Shown here: piece by piece, positions 1 to 7,263 of the stretch
How the letters are laid out: the number at the start of each line of letters is the position of its first letter
Numbering within the stretch: the stretch's first letter is position 1
Origin: Actinomycetota bacterium
GTDB lineage: Bacteria > Actinomycetota > CADDZG01 > JAHWKV01
Direction: 5' to 3'
DNA length: 53,441 bases
Assembly (NCBI GenBank): GCA_019347715.1
Contig: JAHWKU010000013.1
Location: 1-53,441 of the forward strand
Notes under the pieces: model-generated
Database searches by the model: none
Seen by the model: only the letters and a program-made list of their open reading frames with translations
Told to the model about the DNA's origin: nothing
Position numbers and translations under genes: made by a program

Positions 1-1
1 C

Positions 2-151
2 AGAGCGGTAGTGCTCGAGTTTCCTTCACGAAAGGTTGTAATGACCCCGGAAGATCCGAGTCTGTTTATCTCCAGCCTCCAAGAGCGATCCCCCGACTTA
101 GGCACAGGGAAGGTGCCGCATGACGGGCGCATGGAACCGACCACTCTCTAG
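2..151 (+). CDS. C-terminal end of a possible PH-like domain protein (partial)
   Basis: An open frame enters from the left edge and ends at a TAG at 149-151, giving about 49 residues. The readable part contains the segments AVVLEF, KVVMTPEDP and LFISSLQER. This is the kind of beta-strand followed by an 'S/TPEDP..F...L' helix that closes bacterial PH-like domains of membrane proteins. No start, P-loop or membrane segment is visible because the gene is cut by the window. The family is inferred from a short stretch, so the call is weak. It reads in the same direction as the genes that follow. Confidence 0.3.
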   Translation, partial: RAVVLEFPSRKVVMTPEDPSLFISSLQERSPDLGTGKVPHDGRMEPTTL

Positions 152-174
152 GCTAGTGACGATTAGCGCTTGAC

Positions 175-519
175 ATGGAACTGAGCCACGTGACGATCCG
201 AGTCGACGATTTCCGGGCGGCTGTGGCTTGGTACCAGGAGAAACTCGGTCTGGAGCCGGTCGGTCTTCACGAGGATCCTTTCTGCTTTATGAAGTTCCCC
301 CGGGGCACGGCCATGATTGCCCTCTTGGGAGGAGGTCGCAGCCGTGGGGATGAGGGAATTACCCCGGCCATCAAGGTTGACGACCTTCGTGTAACGGTGG
401 ACGAGCTAAAGGGTCGTGGAGTCGAATTCACGGGGGAGATCGTGGACGATGAGGAAGGCTATCGAATCATCAGCTTCAAAGATCTCGATGGGAACAAGAT
501 TAGCCTTTGGTCAGATTGA
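175..519 (+). CDS. VOC-family (glyoxalase/bleomycin-resistance-like) protein
   Basis: A 114-residue single VOC module. It opens with the typical first strand and helix (LSHVTIRVDD then AAVAWYQEKLGLEP) and closes with ISFKDLDGNKISLW, the usual terminal strand with a D-x-D-G-N turn. The length suits a half-module protein that dimerises to build two metal or ligand sites. Family members include lactoylglutathione lyases, bleomycin-binding proteins and many enzymes of unknown substrate, and nothing here fixes the substrate. A GATTAG hexamer about eight bases before the ATG would fit a leaderless transcript. It is the first complete gene of an accessory block of small enzymes. Confidence 0.8.
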   Translation: MELSHVTIRVDDFRAAVAWYQEKLGLEPVGLHEDPFCFMKFPRGTAMIALLGGGRSRGDEGITPAIKVDDLRVTVDELKGRGVEFTGEIVDDEEGYRIISFKDLDGNKISLWSD

Positions 520-563
520 CCCGTTAGGCAGACTCATATGCGGACCGCCATACTTCTTGGATC

Positions 564-1178
564 ATGATGTTGATCCTGTGTCCGAACTGCAGAGCGCCCG
601 TACAGGACGCCCGCCAGGTCGATGAATCGGGAGTTGTCTGCGACTCATGCGGTCACAGATGGGCATTTCACCGTTTGCCGCTGTTCGTTTTAACGGGGCC
701 AAGTGGAAGTGGCAAAACGTCGGTGGCTCACCGCCTAATGACAGGAATGGTTCCGGAGGTGGTCTTTGTTGAGCAGGATCTCTTCTGGTGGGGTGACTTT
801 CGTGATCCGTCCGATGATTACGCCAACCTGGGCAATGTCTGCCTCAATCTAGCCTTCGAACTGGCCAGAAACAGGAGACCTATAGTCCTCGTCGGCAGCT
901 GCTGGCCGAGCCGCTACGAGACTCGCAGCCGCCGCCGCTTCTTCGCTGAAACCCATTATGTCGCCCTCGTCAGTGAAGACTCGGTCTTGCGGGCCCGCCT
1001 CGAGGCGCGTGGACCTGGATATTGGACTCAAGCTATCGAGACGATGATCGAGTGGAACCAAATGTTGAGACGCGGAGAAACCACGAACGATAAGTCGATT
1101 CACTTGGTTGATACGACCGGCGCCACGGTTGAGGAAACTGCCGACGAAGTAAGGCACTGGATCCGAGAAAGGCTTTGA
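564..1178 (+). CDS. P-loop kinase-like protein with N-terminal zinc ribbon
   Basis: A 204-residue protein. Residues 6-31 carry two CxxC knuckles (C6-C9 and C26-C29, the second followed by GH), a zinc-ribbon arrangement. The Walker A loop GPSGSGKTS follows at 45-53. The rest resembles small nucleoside or shikimate-kinase-like NTPases: an acidic EQDLFWW segment, a strand ending VLVGSCWPSRY and a C-terminal helix of the type seen in these kinases. It probably phosphorylates a small molecule or nucleotide in the cytosol, but the substrate cannot be read. The zinc ribbon before the P-loop is uncommon. Two ATG codons in tandem (564 and 567) are possible starts, without a strong Shine-Dalgarno sequence. 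Confidence 0.65.
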   Translation: MMLILCPNCRAPVQDARQVDESGVVCDSCGHRWAFHRLPLFVLTGPSGSGKTSVAHRLMTGMVPEVVFVEQDLFWWGDFRDPSDDYANLGNVCLNLAFELARNRRPIVLVGSCWPSRYETRSRRRFFAETHYVALVSEDSVLRARLEARGPGYWTQAIETMIEWNQMLRRGETTNDKSIHLVDTTGATVEETADEVRHWIRERL

Positions 1179-1237
1179 GTCATCGAAGAGCGAGTCCGTC
1201 AAGAGGATGAAATCGGTAGGAGTGAGTCCGGCGAGCC

Positions 1238-1519
1238 CTAGGAATCCGCCTCGTTGTGACCGAACCGCTGGAACGCTGCTTGACGCGTCGTTCCCAAGAC
1301 GTCTCCTATCTCTTGCCACGTGTGACCTTTCCGGCGGGCCTCATCGACGAGTGTTTGTAGCGACTCTTGGACTAAATCTGCAAGGGTTCGGCAGGCTCCG
1401 ATAGCGGTTAGATAGGAAAGACCTCCGTCTTTTCTGGCCCCCGCCACAAAAGCGGCCACAATTCGAGCATGAGACAGGAGAGCTCTCCCTATCTGGTCTC
1501 GTTTCGATCTTCGGCCCAC
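1238..1519 (-). CDS. Small helix-turn-helix protein, probable DNA-binding regulator
   Basis: About 93 residues if translation starts at the GTG at 1519-1517. The frame stays open upstream to about 1732, but that part would run through the divergent gene and its operator. The C-terminal third contains GHTWQEIGDVLGTTRQAAFQRFG, a clear helix-turn-helix with a TxxQAAFQRFG recognition helix. Such a C-terminal segment is common in small actinobacterial regulators and in Clp-N-associated proteins. It is transcribed divergently from the gene at 1571, and a 47-bp palindrome lies between them, so autoregulation of the pair is likely (inference). The exact start is uncertain; internal GTG codons further down are alternatives. 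Confidence 0.55.
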   Translation of the reverse strand: MGRRSKRDQIGRALLSHARIVAAFVAGARKDGGLSYLTAIGACRTLADLVQESLQTLVDEARRKGHTWQEIGDVLGTTRQAAFQRFGHNEADS

Positions 1520-1520
1520 C

Positions 1521-1567
1521 TGTAAAGATTGCCTTGACAAGGTGTAATTGTCAAGGGTACCTTTACA
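1521..1567. promoter_or_regulatory. 47-bp palindromic operator with back-to-back -35 boxes
   Basis: Three arms are symmetric about position 1544: TGTAAAG (1521-1527) pairs with CTTTACA (1561-1567), and CCTTGACAA (1532-1540) pairs with TTGTCAAGG (1548-1556). The inner arms contain a TTGACA -35 box on each strand (1534-1539 plus; 1554-1549 minus). TACCTT at 1558-1563, 18 bases after the plus -35 and seven before the ATG at 1571, is a weak -10 that would give a leaderless mRNA. CAATCT at 1531-1526 is the weaker minus-strand counterpart. The arrangement suggests a dimeric repressor that shuts both genes, probably the adjacent helix-turn-helix protein (inference). Confidence 0.6.
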
Positions 1568-1570
1568 CCC

Positions 1571-2035
1571 ATGGGAACCTATGAGATTGCGACTGACCCC
1601 ACTGGGGAACTCGTAGGGCTTGTGGCAAGGCAATTGACTGGTGGCTTGGTCACAGTGACCTCCGAGTCCCTCGATGTTGTTCTGGGTGATCCGCCCGTCT
1701 TCAGGGTCACTATCCCGAGGCGGGCCATTCAAATCGCAGAACGGGTGCCTGACTTAAGTCGGCCAACGCGAGGAGTTCACGGCTCCCGTGGCAAGTGGCT
1801 TGTCAACGGTTCGGGCAAAGACCTTGTCCGGATTCGTTTGACTCGACCAGTCCTCGCCCATTTACATGCCAGGACAGAGATGATCGAAGGATGGAAAGAA
1901 CCGAAGAACCGTCTGGTCCGAATCTTCCTCAGGAAGCTGCTAGGACCTCGAGACATCAAGATCCGAGAACTCACATTCAACGTCGACTCGCCTGACTCGC
2001 TCTTGGGTGAATTAGGTCGTCACCCTACGGCATAG
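1571..2035 (+). CDS. Conserved hypothetical protein, PH-like beta-rich
   Basis: A 154-residue protein of unknown function. It has no signal peptide or membrane segment. The sequence alternates short strands with turns (VTIPRRAIQIAERVPD, then RGVHGSRGKWLVNGSG, then LVRIRLTRPV) and ends in a helix after NVDSPDSLLGELG. This layout, with a GVHG-x-RG-x-WLVNGS signature and a terminal SPDxL helix, reminds me of bacterial PH-like domains and of the fragment at the left edge of the window. It is divergent from the helix-turn-helix gene and shares its palindromic control region, so it is probably that regulator's target. The ATG starts seven bases after a -10-like box. Confidence 0.55.
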   Translation: MGTYEIATDPTGELVGLVARQLTGGLVTVTSESLDVVLGDPPVFRVTIPRRAIQIAERVPDLSRPTRGVHGSRGKWLVNGSGKDLVRIRLTRPVLAHLHARTEMIEGWKEPKNRLVRIFLRKLLGPRDIKIRELTFNVDSPDSLLGELGRHPTA

Positions 2036-2080
2036 AGACTCAAGGCTAACTCTTGCGTCATTGCCTTGTGGTCCGGATTC

Positions 2081-2380
2081 ATGACGTACCCACCGGAGAT
2101 CCACCCCCAATTCACAAGCATCCGCTCGCAAATCGCCACGAATCAACTCACCTTTGTGCTCTTGCCATCAATCGATCTCGAGACCTGCGTTCGGGAAACG
2201 GTTCGACGTCAGCTCACCCGACCCTTTGGCCGCTCGGCAGTGAAGGAGGAGGCAGTCATACGTGAGAGATACGCTACTTACATGTCCGTTCCAGCACTCA
2301 AGGTGGAGACGATGCGGCCAGTGGACGCAGTCGTGGAGGCAATGATGGGCCTATTTCTGCAGCCGACCTTCGGCGGCTGA
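2081..2380 (+). pseudogene. Remnant of a P-loop kinase (C-terminal half only)
   Basis: About 99 residues from the ATG at 2081; a TTG at 2066 is an alternative. The fragment has FVLLPSIDLETCVRETVRRQL, then RPFGRS, EEAVIRERYATY and KVETMRPVDAVVEAM. These look like the lid region and last strand and helix of small P-loop kinases, where a strand ending in LLP is followed by an arginine-rich lid and a final 'kxeTxrp.devv' segment. No Walker A loop lies upstream: the in-frame sequence reaches only to the stop of the preceding gene at 2033-2035. It is therefore read as a truncated copy, although a small free-standing protein cannot be excluded. Confidence 0.4.
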
Positions 2381-2404
2381 CACTTCGATTCGTTATGTCG
2401 GCAG

Positions 2405-3031
2405 GTGAGACGAGGGCCAACCCTAGTGGCCGACGAGAATAAGGTCCGGTTGACCGAAGGACTATCGAGGAACGACATCCTTATTGACTGTTTGGAGCGT
2501 GTTTCCTCGCTGGCATTGCCGGATTGGTATCTGGGGGCCGGCTGTATCTCTCAAACCATATGGAACGTAGCCCATGGGAATTCACCTTCGGCTCACATCC
2601 TTGACTACGATCTCGTTTACTACGATCCGGATCAATCGCAGGAGAAGGAACGGGCGATCGAGGACAACGTGCGGCAGATCTTGAAGGATCTCCCCATAGA
2701 CGTTGATGTGAAGAACCAGGCTCGAGTCCATCGTTGGTATCCAGATCGGTTCGGCTACAACATCCCTCCTTACAAATCGATTGAGGAGGCAATTGCCACT
2801 TGGCCCACGACGGCGACTTCTTTAGGAGTCAGGCTTACACAAGACACAATCGAGGTTTTTGCACCGTTCGGCATCGAGGATTTGCTGAACCAGGTCGTGC
2901 GCGCGAATCGCGTACAAGTAACGCGAGAAATCTTTGAGATGAAGGCCGCCCGATGGAAGGCTACGTGGCCTGGGCTCAAGGTAGTGCCTTGGGATCTAGG
3001 ACTTGGAATTGAGGGAGAGCGCCACCTATGA
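2405..3031 (+). CDS. Nucleotidyltransferase-like protein (COG3575/NTP_transf_6 type)
   Basis: A 208-residue protein starting at a GTG (2405); a second GTG at 2429 is possible. It has the hallmarks of the small bacterial family annotated as nucleotidyltransferase-like. LPDWYLGAGCISQTIWN (39-53) supplies the glycine-rich turn after a conserved tryptophan. DYDLVYYDPD (67-76) supplies the two acidic metal ligands. A C-terminal half follows with NQARVHRWYPDRFG and SLGVRLTQDTIEVFAPFGIEDL. The fold belongs to the polymerase-beta-like transferases, and physiological substrates of this family are unknown. Its stop overlaps the start of the next gene in an ATGA junction, so the two are probably co-translated. 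Confidence 0.75.
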   Translation: MRRGPTLVADENKVRLTEGLSRNDILIDCLERVSSLALPDWYLGAGCISQTIWNVAHGNSPSAHILDYDLVYYDPDQSQEKERAIEDNVRQILKDLPIDVDVKNQARVHRWYPDRFGYNIPPYKSIEEAIATWPTTATSLGVRLTQDTIEVFAPFGIEDLLNQVVRANRVQVTREIFEMKAARWKATWPGLKVVPWDLGLGIEGERHL

Positions 3032-3396
3032 AGGACAATTCGATCTTCCACATCACTACCAGCTCCGAGTGGGCGACAGCCAAGTCGGCCGGTGAATATG
3101 TTCCGCGCGCCTACAAGGACGACGGGTTTATTCATTGTTCCTATGCCTCTCAACTCGTCTCTGTTGCCAATTCCATGTTTCACGGTCAGTCTGGGTTGGT
3201 CCTATTGGAGATCGATCGAGCTGCCGTCGGAAGCGAAGTCGTAGATGAGAACCTGAGTGGCGGTTCCGAGCTCTTCCCCCACATCTACGGAAAACTCCCT
3301 GTGGCCGCCGTGATCCGAATTCACCATTTCCCCAGTAAAGAGGATGGTGCTTTTGAACTACCAGCCAGCGTGACGGATGGGGGAACAGATCATTAG
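3028..3396 (+). CDS. DUF952 domain protein
   Basis: A 122-residue cytosolic protein that matches the DUF952 layout throughout. It has an N-terminal IFHITTSSEWATAK, a central GFIHCSYASQLVSVAN with the family's FIHxS motif, and a C-terminal ELFPHIYGKLPVAAVI in which the PHIYG..P motif is characteristic. The function of the family is not established; the fold is related to ADP-ribosyltransferase-like domains (from memory). It overlaps the upstream nucleotidyltransferase-like gene by four bases (ATGA), which implies coupled translation and perhaps a common task. No odd composition or truncation is seen. Confidence 0.85.
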   Translation: MKDNSIFHITTSSEWATAKSAGEYVPRAYKDDGFIHCSYASQLVSVANSMFHGQSGLVLLEIDRAAVGSEVVDENLSGGSELFPHIYGKLPVAAVIRIHHFPSKEDGAFELPASVTDGGTDH

Positions 3397-3417
3397 AGAG
3401 CCATAAGCAGAAGATCC

Positions 3418-4338
3418 GTGCCCAAGTCTGAATTATTGAACGAAGCGGTTGTGCGGGAACTGCTGGCCTCGCAGTTTCCGGAATGGTCAGATCTTCCCAT
3501 TGAACGAGTTGAATTCGACGGTTGGGACAACACCACGTTCCGCCTCGGTAGGGATATGTCGATCCGATTGCCGACCGGGGAGTGGTACGCCGAGCAAGTC
3601 GACAAGGAACAGAAGTGGCTTCCCCGGCTTGCACCCTCGCTGCCGCTACCGATTCCAGTCCCGCTTGCGAAGGGCGTTCCGACTGCCAGTTTCCCTTGGC
3701 CCTGGTCGGTTTACAAATGGATCGAGGGTGAAATCGCCCTAAAAGCGGATATCGCCGACCTCACTCGATTCGCGGAGACACTGGCGATATTCCTGGTGGC
3801 CCTTCAACGCATTCCCGCCGGTGATGGCCCCCCGCCAGGGGTGCACAATTTCTATCGGGGCATTCCACTGACAACCCATGACCCGGATCTCCCTTACAAC
3901 ATGCCGGGAAACTGGAAAACAAGGGAATCCATCGAGGTTCTGCACAGCCACATCGATGTCAGGGCCGCGATGGAGGTCTGGGAGTCTGGCCTTGAAAGTG
4001 AGTGGGAGAGGCCCCCTGTCTGGATACACGGTGATGTGGCCGCTACGAATCTGCTCGTTCGCGATGGACGCTTGAGCGGAGTCATCGATTTCGGGTGTTC
4101 AGGGGTGGGAGATCCAGCGTGCGACCTCGTCATCGCCTGGACGTTTCTCTCGGGAGAATCCCGGGCGGCCTTCCGAGAAACCCTGCAATTGGACGACAGA
4201 ACGTGGGCCCGCGGCCGAGCTTGGGCGTTGTGGAAGGCATCGATTGTTTTGGGGGAGAGTATCGACAGCGATCCGAAGGAAGCCGCGAACCAAAAACGAG
4301 TTATTAACGAAATAGTCACGGACGCACACCTCATTTGA
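3418..4338 (+). CDS. Aminoglycoside-phosphotransferase-family kinase
   Basis: A 306-residue protein starting at GTG 3418. It has the APH/choline-kinase fold markers: an N-terminal lobe with WDNTTFRLG and SIRLP, the catalytic loop IHGDVAATNLL with the HGD aspartate at residue 206, and VIDFGCSGVGDPACDLV with the metal-binding DFG-like aspartate at 224. The interlobe segment PWSVYKWIEGE is typical of the large family of predicted small-molecule kinases in soil bacteria. Many members do not confer drug resistance, so the substrate is open. It follows the DUF952 gene by 21 bases and precedes a small membrane protein. Confidence 0.8.
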   Translation: MPKSELLNEAVVRELLASQFPEWSDLPIERVEFDGWDNTTFRLGRDMSIRLPTGEWYAEQVDKEQKWLPRLAPSLPLPIPVPLAKGVPTASFPWPWSVYKWIEGEIALKADIADLTRFAETLAIFLVALQRIPAGDGPPPGVHNFYRGIPLTTHDPDLPYNMPGNWKTRESIEVLHSHIDVRAAMEVWESGLESEWERPPVWIHGDVAATNLLVRDGRLSGVIDFGCSGVGDPACDLVIAWTFLSGESRAAFRETLQLDDRTWARGRAWALWKASIVLGESIDSDPKEAANQKRVINEIVTDAHLI

Positions 4339-4354
4339 GACTTATGCTTCCCTG

Positions 4355-4714
4355 ATGCATTTCGCTGCCGGTCTCCTCGGGATCTTGTTCGCCTTATTCC
4401 ATGGGATCCCAAGCGCGCGCCTCCTCGCTGAGCCGGTTGCTCCCCGGGGGTCTCATCAGCCCGGTGCGATCCCCTTTTGGGCGCGCGTGTTGTGGGTCTT
4501 GTTCGCAATTACGACCCTCGTGGGCTCAATCGCATACCTCGCCACGCGCGCCATGGCCTCGGCCGCCGTCGTGTCGGTCGGAGCTGTCGGCATCTGGGCG
4601 CTTGCCATAGCGAATGGATTCTGGATCCATGGCCGCCCAACGGTGAGCCACCACCTGGTTCGCGCCGCCTTGCTCGCTGTCTTGCTCGCTCTGACTTTTC
4701 TCGGCCTTGAGTAG
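4355..4714 (+). CDS. Small integral membrane protein
   Basis: A 119-residue hydrophobic protein of unknown function. Four probable membrane helices are visible: residues 1-20 (AAGLLGILFALFHGIP), about 42-64 (ARVLWVLFAITTLVGSIAYLA), about 68-90 (ASAAVVSVGAVGIWALAIANGF) and about 100-118 (LVRAALLAVLLALTFLGL). Between helices 1 and 2 lies a polar loop rich in proline and histidine. No catalytic motif is recognised. It begins 17 bases after the APH-like kinase and may be in the same transcript. A perfect 6-bp hairpin follows it at 4722-4740. Confidence 0.6.
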   Translation: MHFAAGLLGILFALFHGIPSARLLAEPVAPRGSHQPGAIPFWARVLWVLFAITTLVGSIAYLATRAMASAAVVSVGAVGIWALAIANGFWIHGRPTVSHHLVRAALLAVLLALTFLGLE

Positions 4715-4721
4715 GCGAGAA

Positions 4722-4740
4722 CGCTCGAGGTCATCGAGCG
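4722..4740 (+). terminator. Short hairpin after the membrane protein gene
   Basis: CGCTCG (4722-4727) pairs perfectly with CGAGCG (4735-4740) around a 7-base loop, eight bases after the stop codon at 4714. There is no T-run after it, so it may only be a weak terminator or an mRNA-stabilising hairpin. Confidence 0.3.
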
Positions 4741-4785
4741 AACGAACTGGATGAGTAACATTGCGCGGCCCACCTGAGCTCCGCC

Positions 4786-5685
4786 GTGGGTAGTCATGAA
4801 TTGCCCACAGAGTACGATGCGGGCAGGTTTTTCGTCCGTCCCATTACCACCCAAGGAGTTGCGTTACGGCTTTTCACAGATACGGGAGGCGGGGACTTCC
4901 TGCAGCAGTCGGCGGCAACTCGATTAGGGATCAATGCAGAGTCCGTGTCCTTTGGTGAGAAGGAAGTCCAAGTAGCCGCCTGGCCAGATTTCACCGCTGA
5001 TACATGGATTCCCCCGATTTCCGTCGCCGACGATCCACGGGCTCCTGAACTAAAGGGTCGTCTTCTCATACGTCCCGATGACGAGGCACGCCTCAAATCC
5101 GATGGCATGCTCGGGCAGGCATGGTTCGGGGGACGAACCTGGACTTTCGACTATCCGCGTGGACAGCTGGTCTTCCATGCTGAAGCTCCAGAACCGGCCT
5201 CTTCGGCTCGCACCTCAGGCCTCGGCTTCCCAACTAGAGCGGACGGAACACGGTCTACACACTTCCCAAGTATCGAGGCCACGATTGACGAAGCGACTTA
5301 CCCCTTCCTTTTCGATACAGGGGCCACTGCCTATCTGACTCAGCCGGCACAACAGCACTTCGGGGGTCCGGCGCGGCGCGCCACCTGTTTCGTCACCGCA
5401 TGGCTCTTCGATCAATGGCACCTGCGACATCCAGACTGGCCTCTTATCAATGGAGGGGACGAGAACGTGGGCGGGCAGCCAATGGTCGAGGTGCCCGTCG
5501 TTACCATCGCTGGCATTGAAGTTGGCCCGGTATGGTTCACTCGCAGGCCAGATCGAAACTTCCATGAGTACATGTCGAGCATGATGGATCGGAAGGTGGA
5601 GGGAGCTCTGGGCGGGTCCCTTTTTCAGTACTTCGTGATTACGGTTGACTACCCTCGGGCCGTCGCCCATTTCAGGGTCCCCTGA
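4786..5685 (+). CDS. Aspartic-protease-like protein with two DTG motifs
   Basis: A 299-residue protein read from a GTG at 4786. Two retropepsin-like active-site motifs are present: LFTDTGGGDFL with Asp32, and FLFDTGATAYL with Asp177. Each is preceded by a hydrophobic strand, as in aspartic proteases. Most bacterial retropepsin-like proteins carry a single motif and dimerise, so this looks like an internal duplication or fusion that forms its own two-aspartate site, as pepsins do (inference). No signal peptide is evident, which suggests a cytosolic protein. The first motif ends GGG rather than the more usual GA/GS, so activity is not certain. Neighbours are small membrane proteins. Confidence 0.6.
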   Translation: MGSHELPTEYDAGRFFVRPITTQGVALRLFTDTGGGDFLQQSAATRLGINAESVSFGEKEVQVAAWPDFTADTWIPPISVADDPRAPELKGRLLIRPDDEARLKSDGMLGQAWFGGRTWTFDYPRGQLVFHAEAPEPASSARTSGLGFPTRADGTRSTHFPSIEATIDEATYPFLFDTGATAYLTQPAQQHFGGPARRATCFVTAWLFDQWHLRHPDWPLINGGDENVGGQPMVEVPVVTIAGIEVGPVWFTRRPDRNFHEYMSSMMDRKVEGALGGSLFQYFVITVDYPRAVAHFRVP

Positions 5686-5712
5686 GGAGCTAGAGAAAGG
5701 GGAAGGAGAGAG

Positions 5713-6126
5713 ATGAGCGAATTCGTCTTGGTCATTAGGCTGCTCGCTCCCATAACAATCATCGCTGGTTTCTCCCACGTCGTGCTTGGGCTTAACGCGG
5801 ACGTTCTTCTTGGAGCCAACGCCCCTGCAGAGCTCCGGAGCGATCCGGTCCTCGATAGTCAAAATCGCTTCTACGGCACGATCTTTATGGGTTATGGCGT
5901 TCTGCTCTTTCTGTGTGCCACCGATCTACGCAAGCATGCTCTGCTCTTCAGAATTCTGGGCGGTTTCATCTTCCTTGGGGGTATCGCGCGCGTGATCTCT
6001 GCTGCTCTCTACGGCTTACCCGCCCCGCCTGTGGTAGGCCTCATCATTATTGAGCTCGTGTTCGTGCCACTGCTGCTGTGGTGGCATTCCAAAGTGCTGA
6101 GTAAGCACGGCACTGCCGTGACTTAG
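5713..6126 (+). CDS. DUF4345 membrane protein
   Basis: A 137-residue membrane protein. It starts with FVLVIRLLAPITIIAGFSHVVLGL, the characteristic first helix of DUF4345 proteins. It continues with RFYGTIFMGYGVLLFL (the conserved N-R-F-Y-G segment before helix 2), a third helix (ILGGFIFLGGIARVIS) and a fourth (VVGLIIIELVFVPLLLWW). Length and helix count agree with the family, whose role is unknown. An AAGGAG Shine-Dalgarno sequence lies eight bases before the ATG. It follows the aspartic-protease-like gene by 27 bases. Confidence 0.75.
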   Translation: MSEFVLVIRLLAPITIIAGFSHVVLGLNADVLLGANAPAELRSDPVLDSQNRFYGTIFMGYGVLLFLCATDLRKHALLFRILGGFIFLGGIARVISAALYGLPAPPVVGLIIIELVFVPLLLWWHSKVLSKHGTAVT

Positions 6127-6154
6127 GCTTGGGTCAGGGATGAAAGGAGTTGCA

Positions 6155-6682
6155 GTGGCGGATTCTTCGATCGACGCTTTCAGACACAACGCTTGGGCAA
6201 CGACCACGCTGCTCGAATTTTGCAAGGAGCTTTCGGAGAGGGAACTGGACGTGTCGGATAGTACTGGTACGTTCGGCAGCATCATGGATACCCTTCGGCA
6301 CTTCGTGACGTCGGAGGGGTATTACCGTTTTCTAGTGAGCGGTAACTGGCCCAACTGGGAATGGTCTCGCGACGAAACGCCAGGTTTCGACGTTCTAGAA
6401 GAAAGAGCGAAAGACAATAAGCAGTTTTGGGAAGAGTTTCTGTCCTCAGGAGTTGATCCGGATGCACCGGTCATCCAGGAACGATCCGAAGGAAAAGAGT
6501 ATGAAACTACGGTTGGGGTGATTGTCGCTCAAATCCTGAACCATGGAAATGATCACAGGTCGCAAGTCTCCATGATGATCACCCAACTGGGAAAGGAACC
6601 TCCGGACCTCCAAGCGTGGGCCTACGCTGAGGCGACGGGCAGATACATTGTCCGGCAGGTACCTACGTCGAACTCCGGGTAA
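6155..6682 (+). CDS. DinB-family protein
   Basis: About 175 residues. The GTG at 6155 is chosen because a good Shine-Dalgarno sequence, AAAGGAG, lies seven bases upstream; the in-frame ATG at 6140 would place that sequence inside the gene. The four-helix DinB layout is visible: DAFRHNAWATTTLLEFCKEL, then IMDTLRHFVTSEGYYRF with a metal-ligand-type histidine, and ILNHGNDHRSQVSMMITQL with the second and third histidines. DinB-like proteins are a broad family of damage-induced proteins and thiol-dependent metalloenzymes; the substrate here is unknown. Its TAA overlaps the next ATG by one base. Confidence 0.75.
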   Translation: MADSSIDAFRHNAWATTTLLEFCKELSERELDVSDSTGTFGSIMDTLRHFVTSEGYYRFLVSGNWPNWEWSRDETPGFDVLEERAKDNKQFWEEFLSSGVDPDAPVIQERSEGKEYETTVGVIVAQILNHGNDHRSQVSMMITQLGKEPPDLQAWAYAEATGRYIVRQVPTSNSG

Positions 6683-7263
6683 TGGGATCCCAGATCAAAG
6701 TCAAACCGCTCACTTCCGAATTGATACAGGACGCGGAAGCGCTATTTGCTACGAGCCCAGAAACTCAGGGCTGTTTTTGCACGTGGTTCATCATTCCAGT
6801 CGCGCAGTATCACGCAGGGGGACAGGAAGGGAATCACGCGATCTTCTGCGACCTCATGGAAACGAGCGACGTTCCGATAGGGCTCCTCGCATATCGTGAC
6901 CAAGAAGTGGTCGGATGGTGCGCGGCCGGGCCTCGCTCTCGTTTTGCCAGGGCTCTGCGAGTACCCTCCTTCAAGGGGCGGGATCCTGCGGAAGATGAGT
7001 CCGTTTGGCTAGTCCCGTGCTTCTACATACGTAAGGACTTAAGGCGAGGGGGTGTCGCTCGGGCGTTGCTCGAAGGTGCAGTGGACCTCGGACGCCGAGC
7101 TGGCGCACCAGCAATCGAAGGGTTTCCCTTTGCGCAAGGTGCCAAGCTATCGAGGGAATCCATGGTGGGCGTGGAATCCTTGTTTGCCTCTTGCGGGTTT
7201 GAGGTCACACGCCGGCCCTCGTCGACTCGTGTGGTCATGCGGCGACGCCTGGACTCCGCGTGA
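6682..7263 (+). CDS. GNAT-family N-acetyltransferase
   Basis: A 193-residue acetyltransferase. The acetyl-CoA loop is in FYIRKDLRRGGVARALLEGAV, where RRGGVA replaces the common QGxGIG/A, preceded by the strand ending WLVPCFYI. The N-terminal part has a run of cysteine and aromatic residues (GCFCTWFIIP) typical of a GNAT subgroup seen in soil bacteria, and a strand VVGWCAAGPR before the core. The acceptor substrate is unknown. It shares a TAATG junction with the DinB gene and its own stop overlaps the Nudix start (GTGA), so the three genes are probably translated together. Confidence 0.75.
   Translation: MGSQIKVKPLTSELIQDAEALFATSPETQGCFCTWFIIPVAQYHAGGQEGNHAIFCDLMETSDVPIGLLAYRDQEVVGWCAAGPRSRFARALRVPSFKGRDPAEDESVWLVPCFYIRKDLRRGGVARALLEGAVDLGRRAGAPAIEGFPFAQGAKLSRESMVGVESLFASCGFEVTRRPSSTRVVMRRRLDSA

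Noticed and set aside
849..1319. 156-residue minus-strand open frame
   Set aside because: It is antisense to the zinc-ribbon kinase and the HTH gene; low-complexity arginine/serine/alanine composition and no family resemblance.
5215..5862. 215-residue minus-strand open frame
   Set aside because: It is antisense to the aspartic-protease-like and DUF4345 genes, with no motif of its own.
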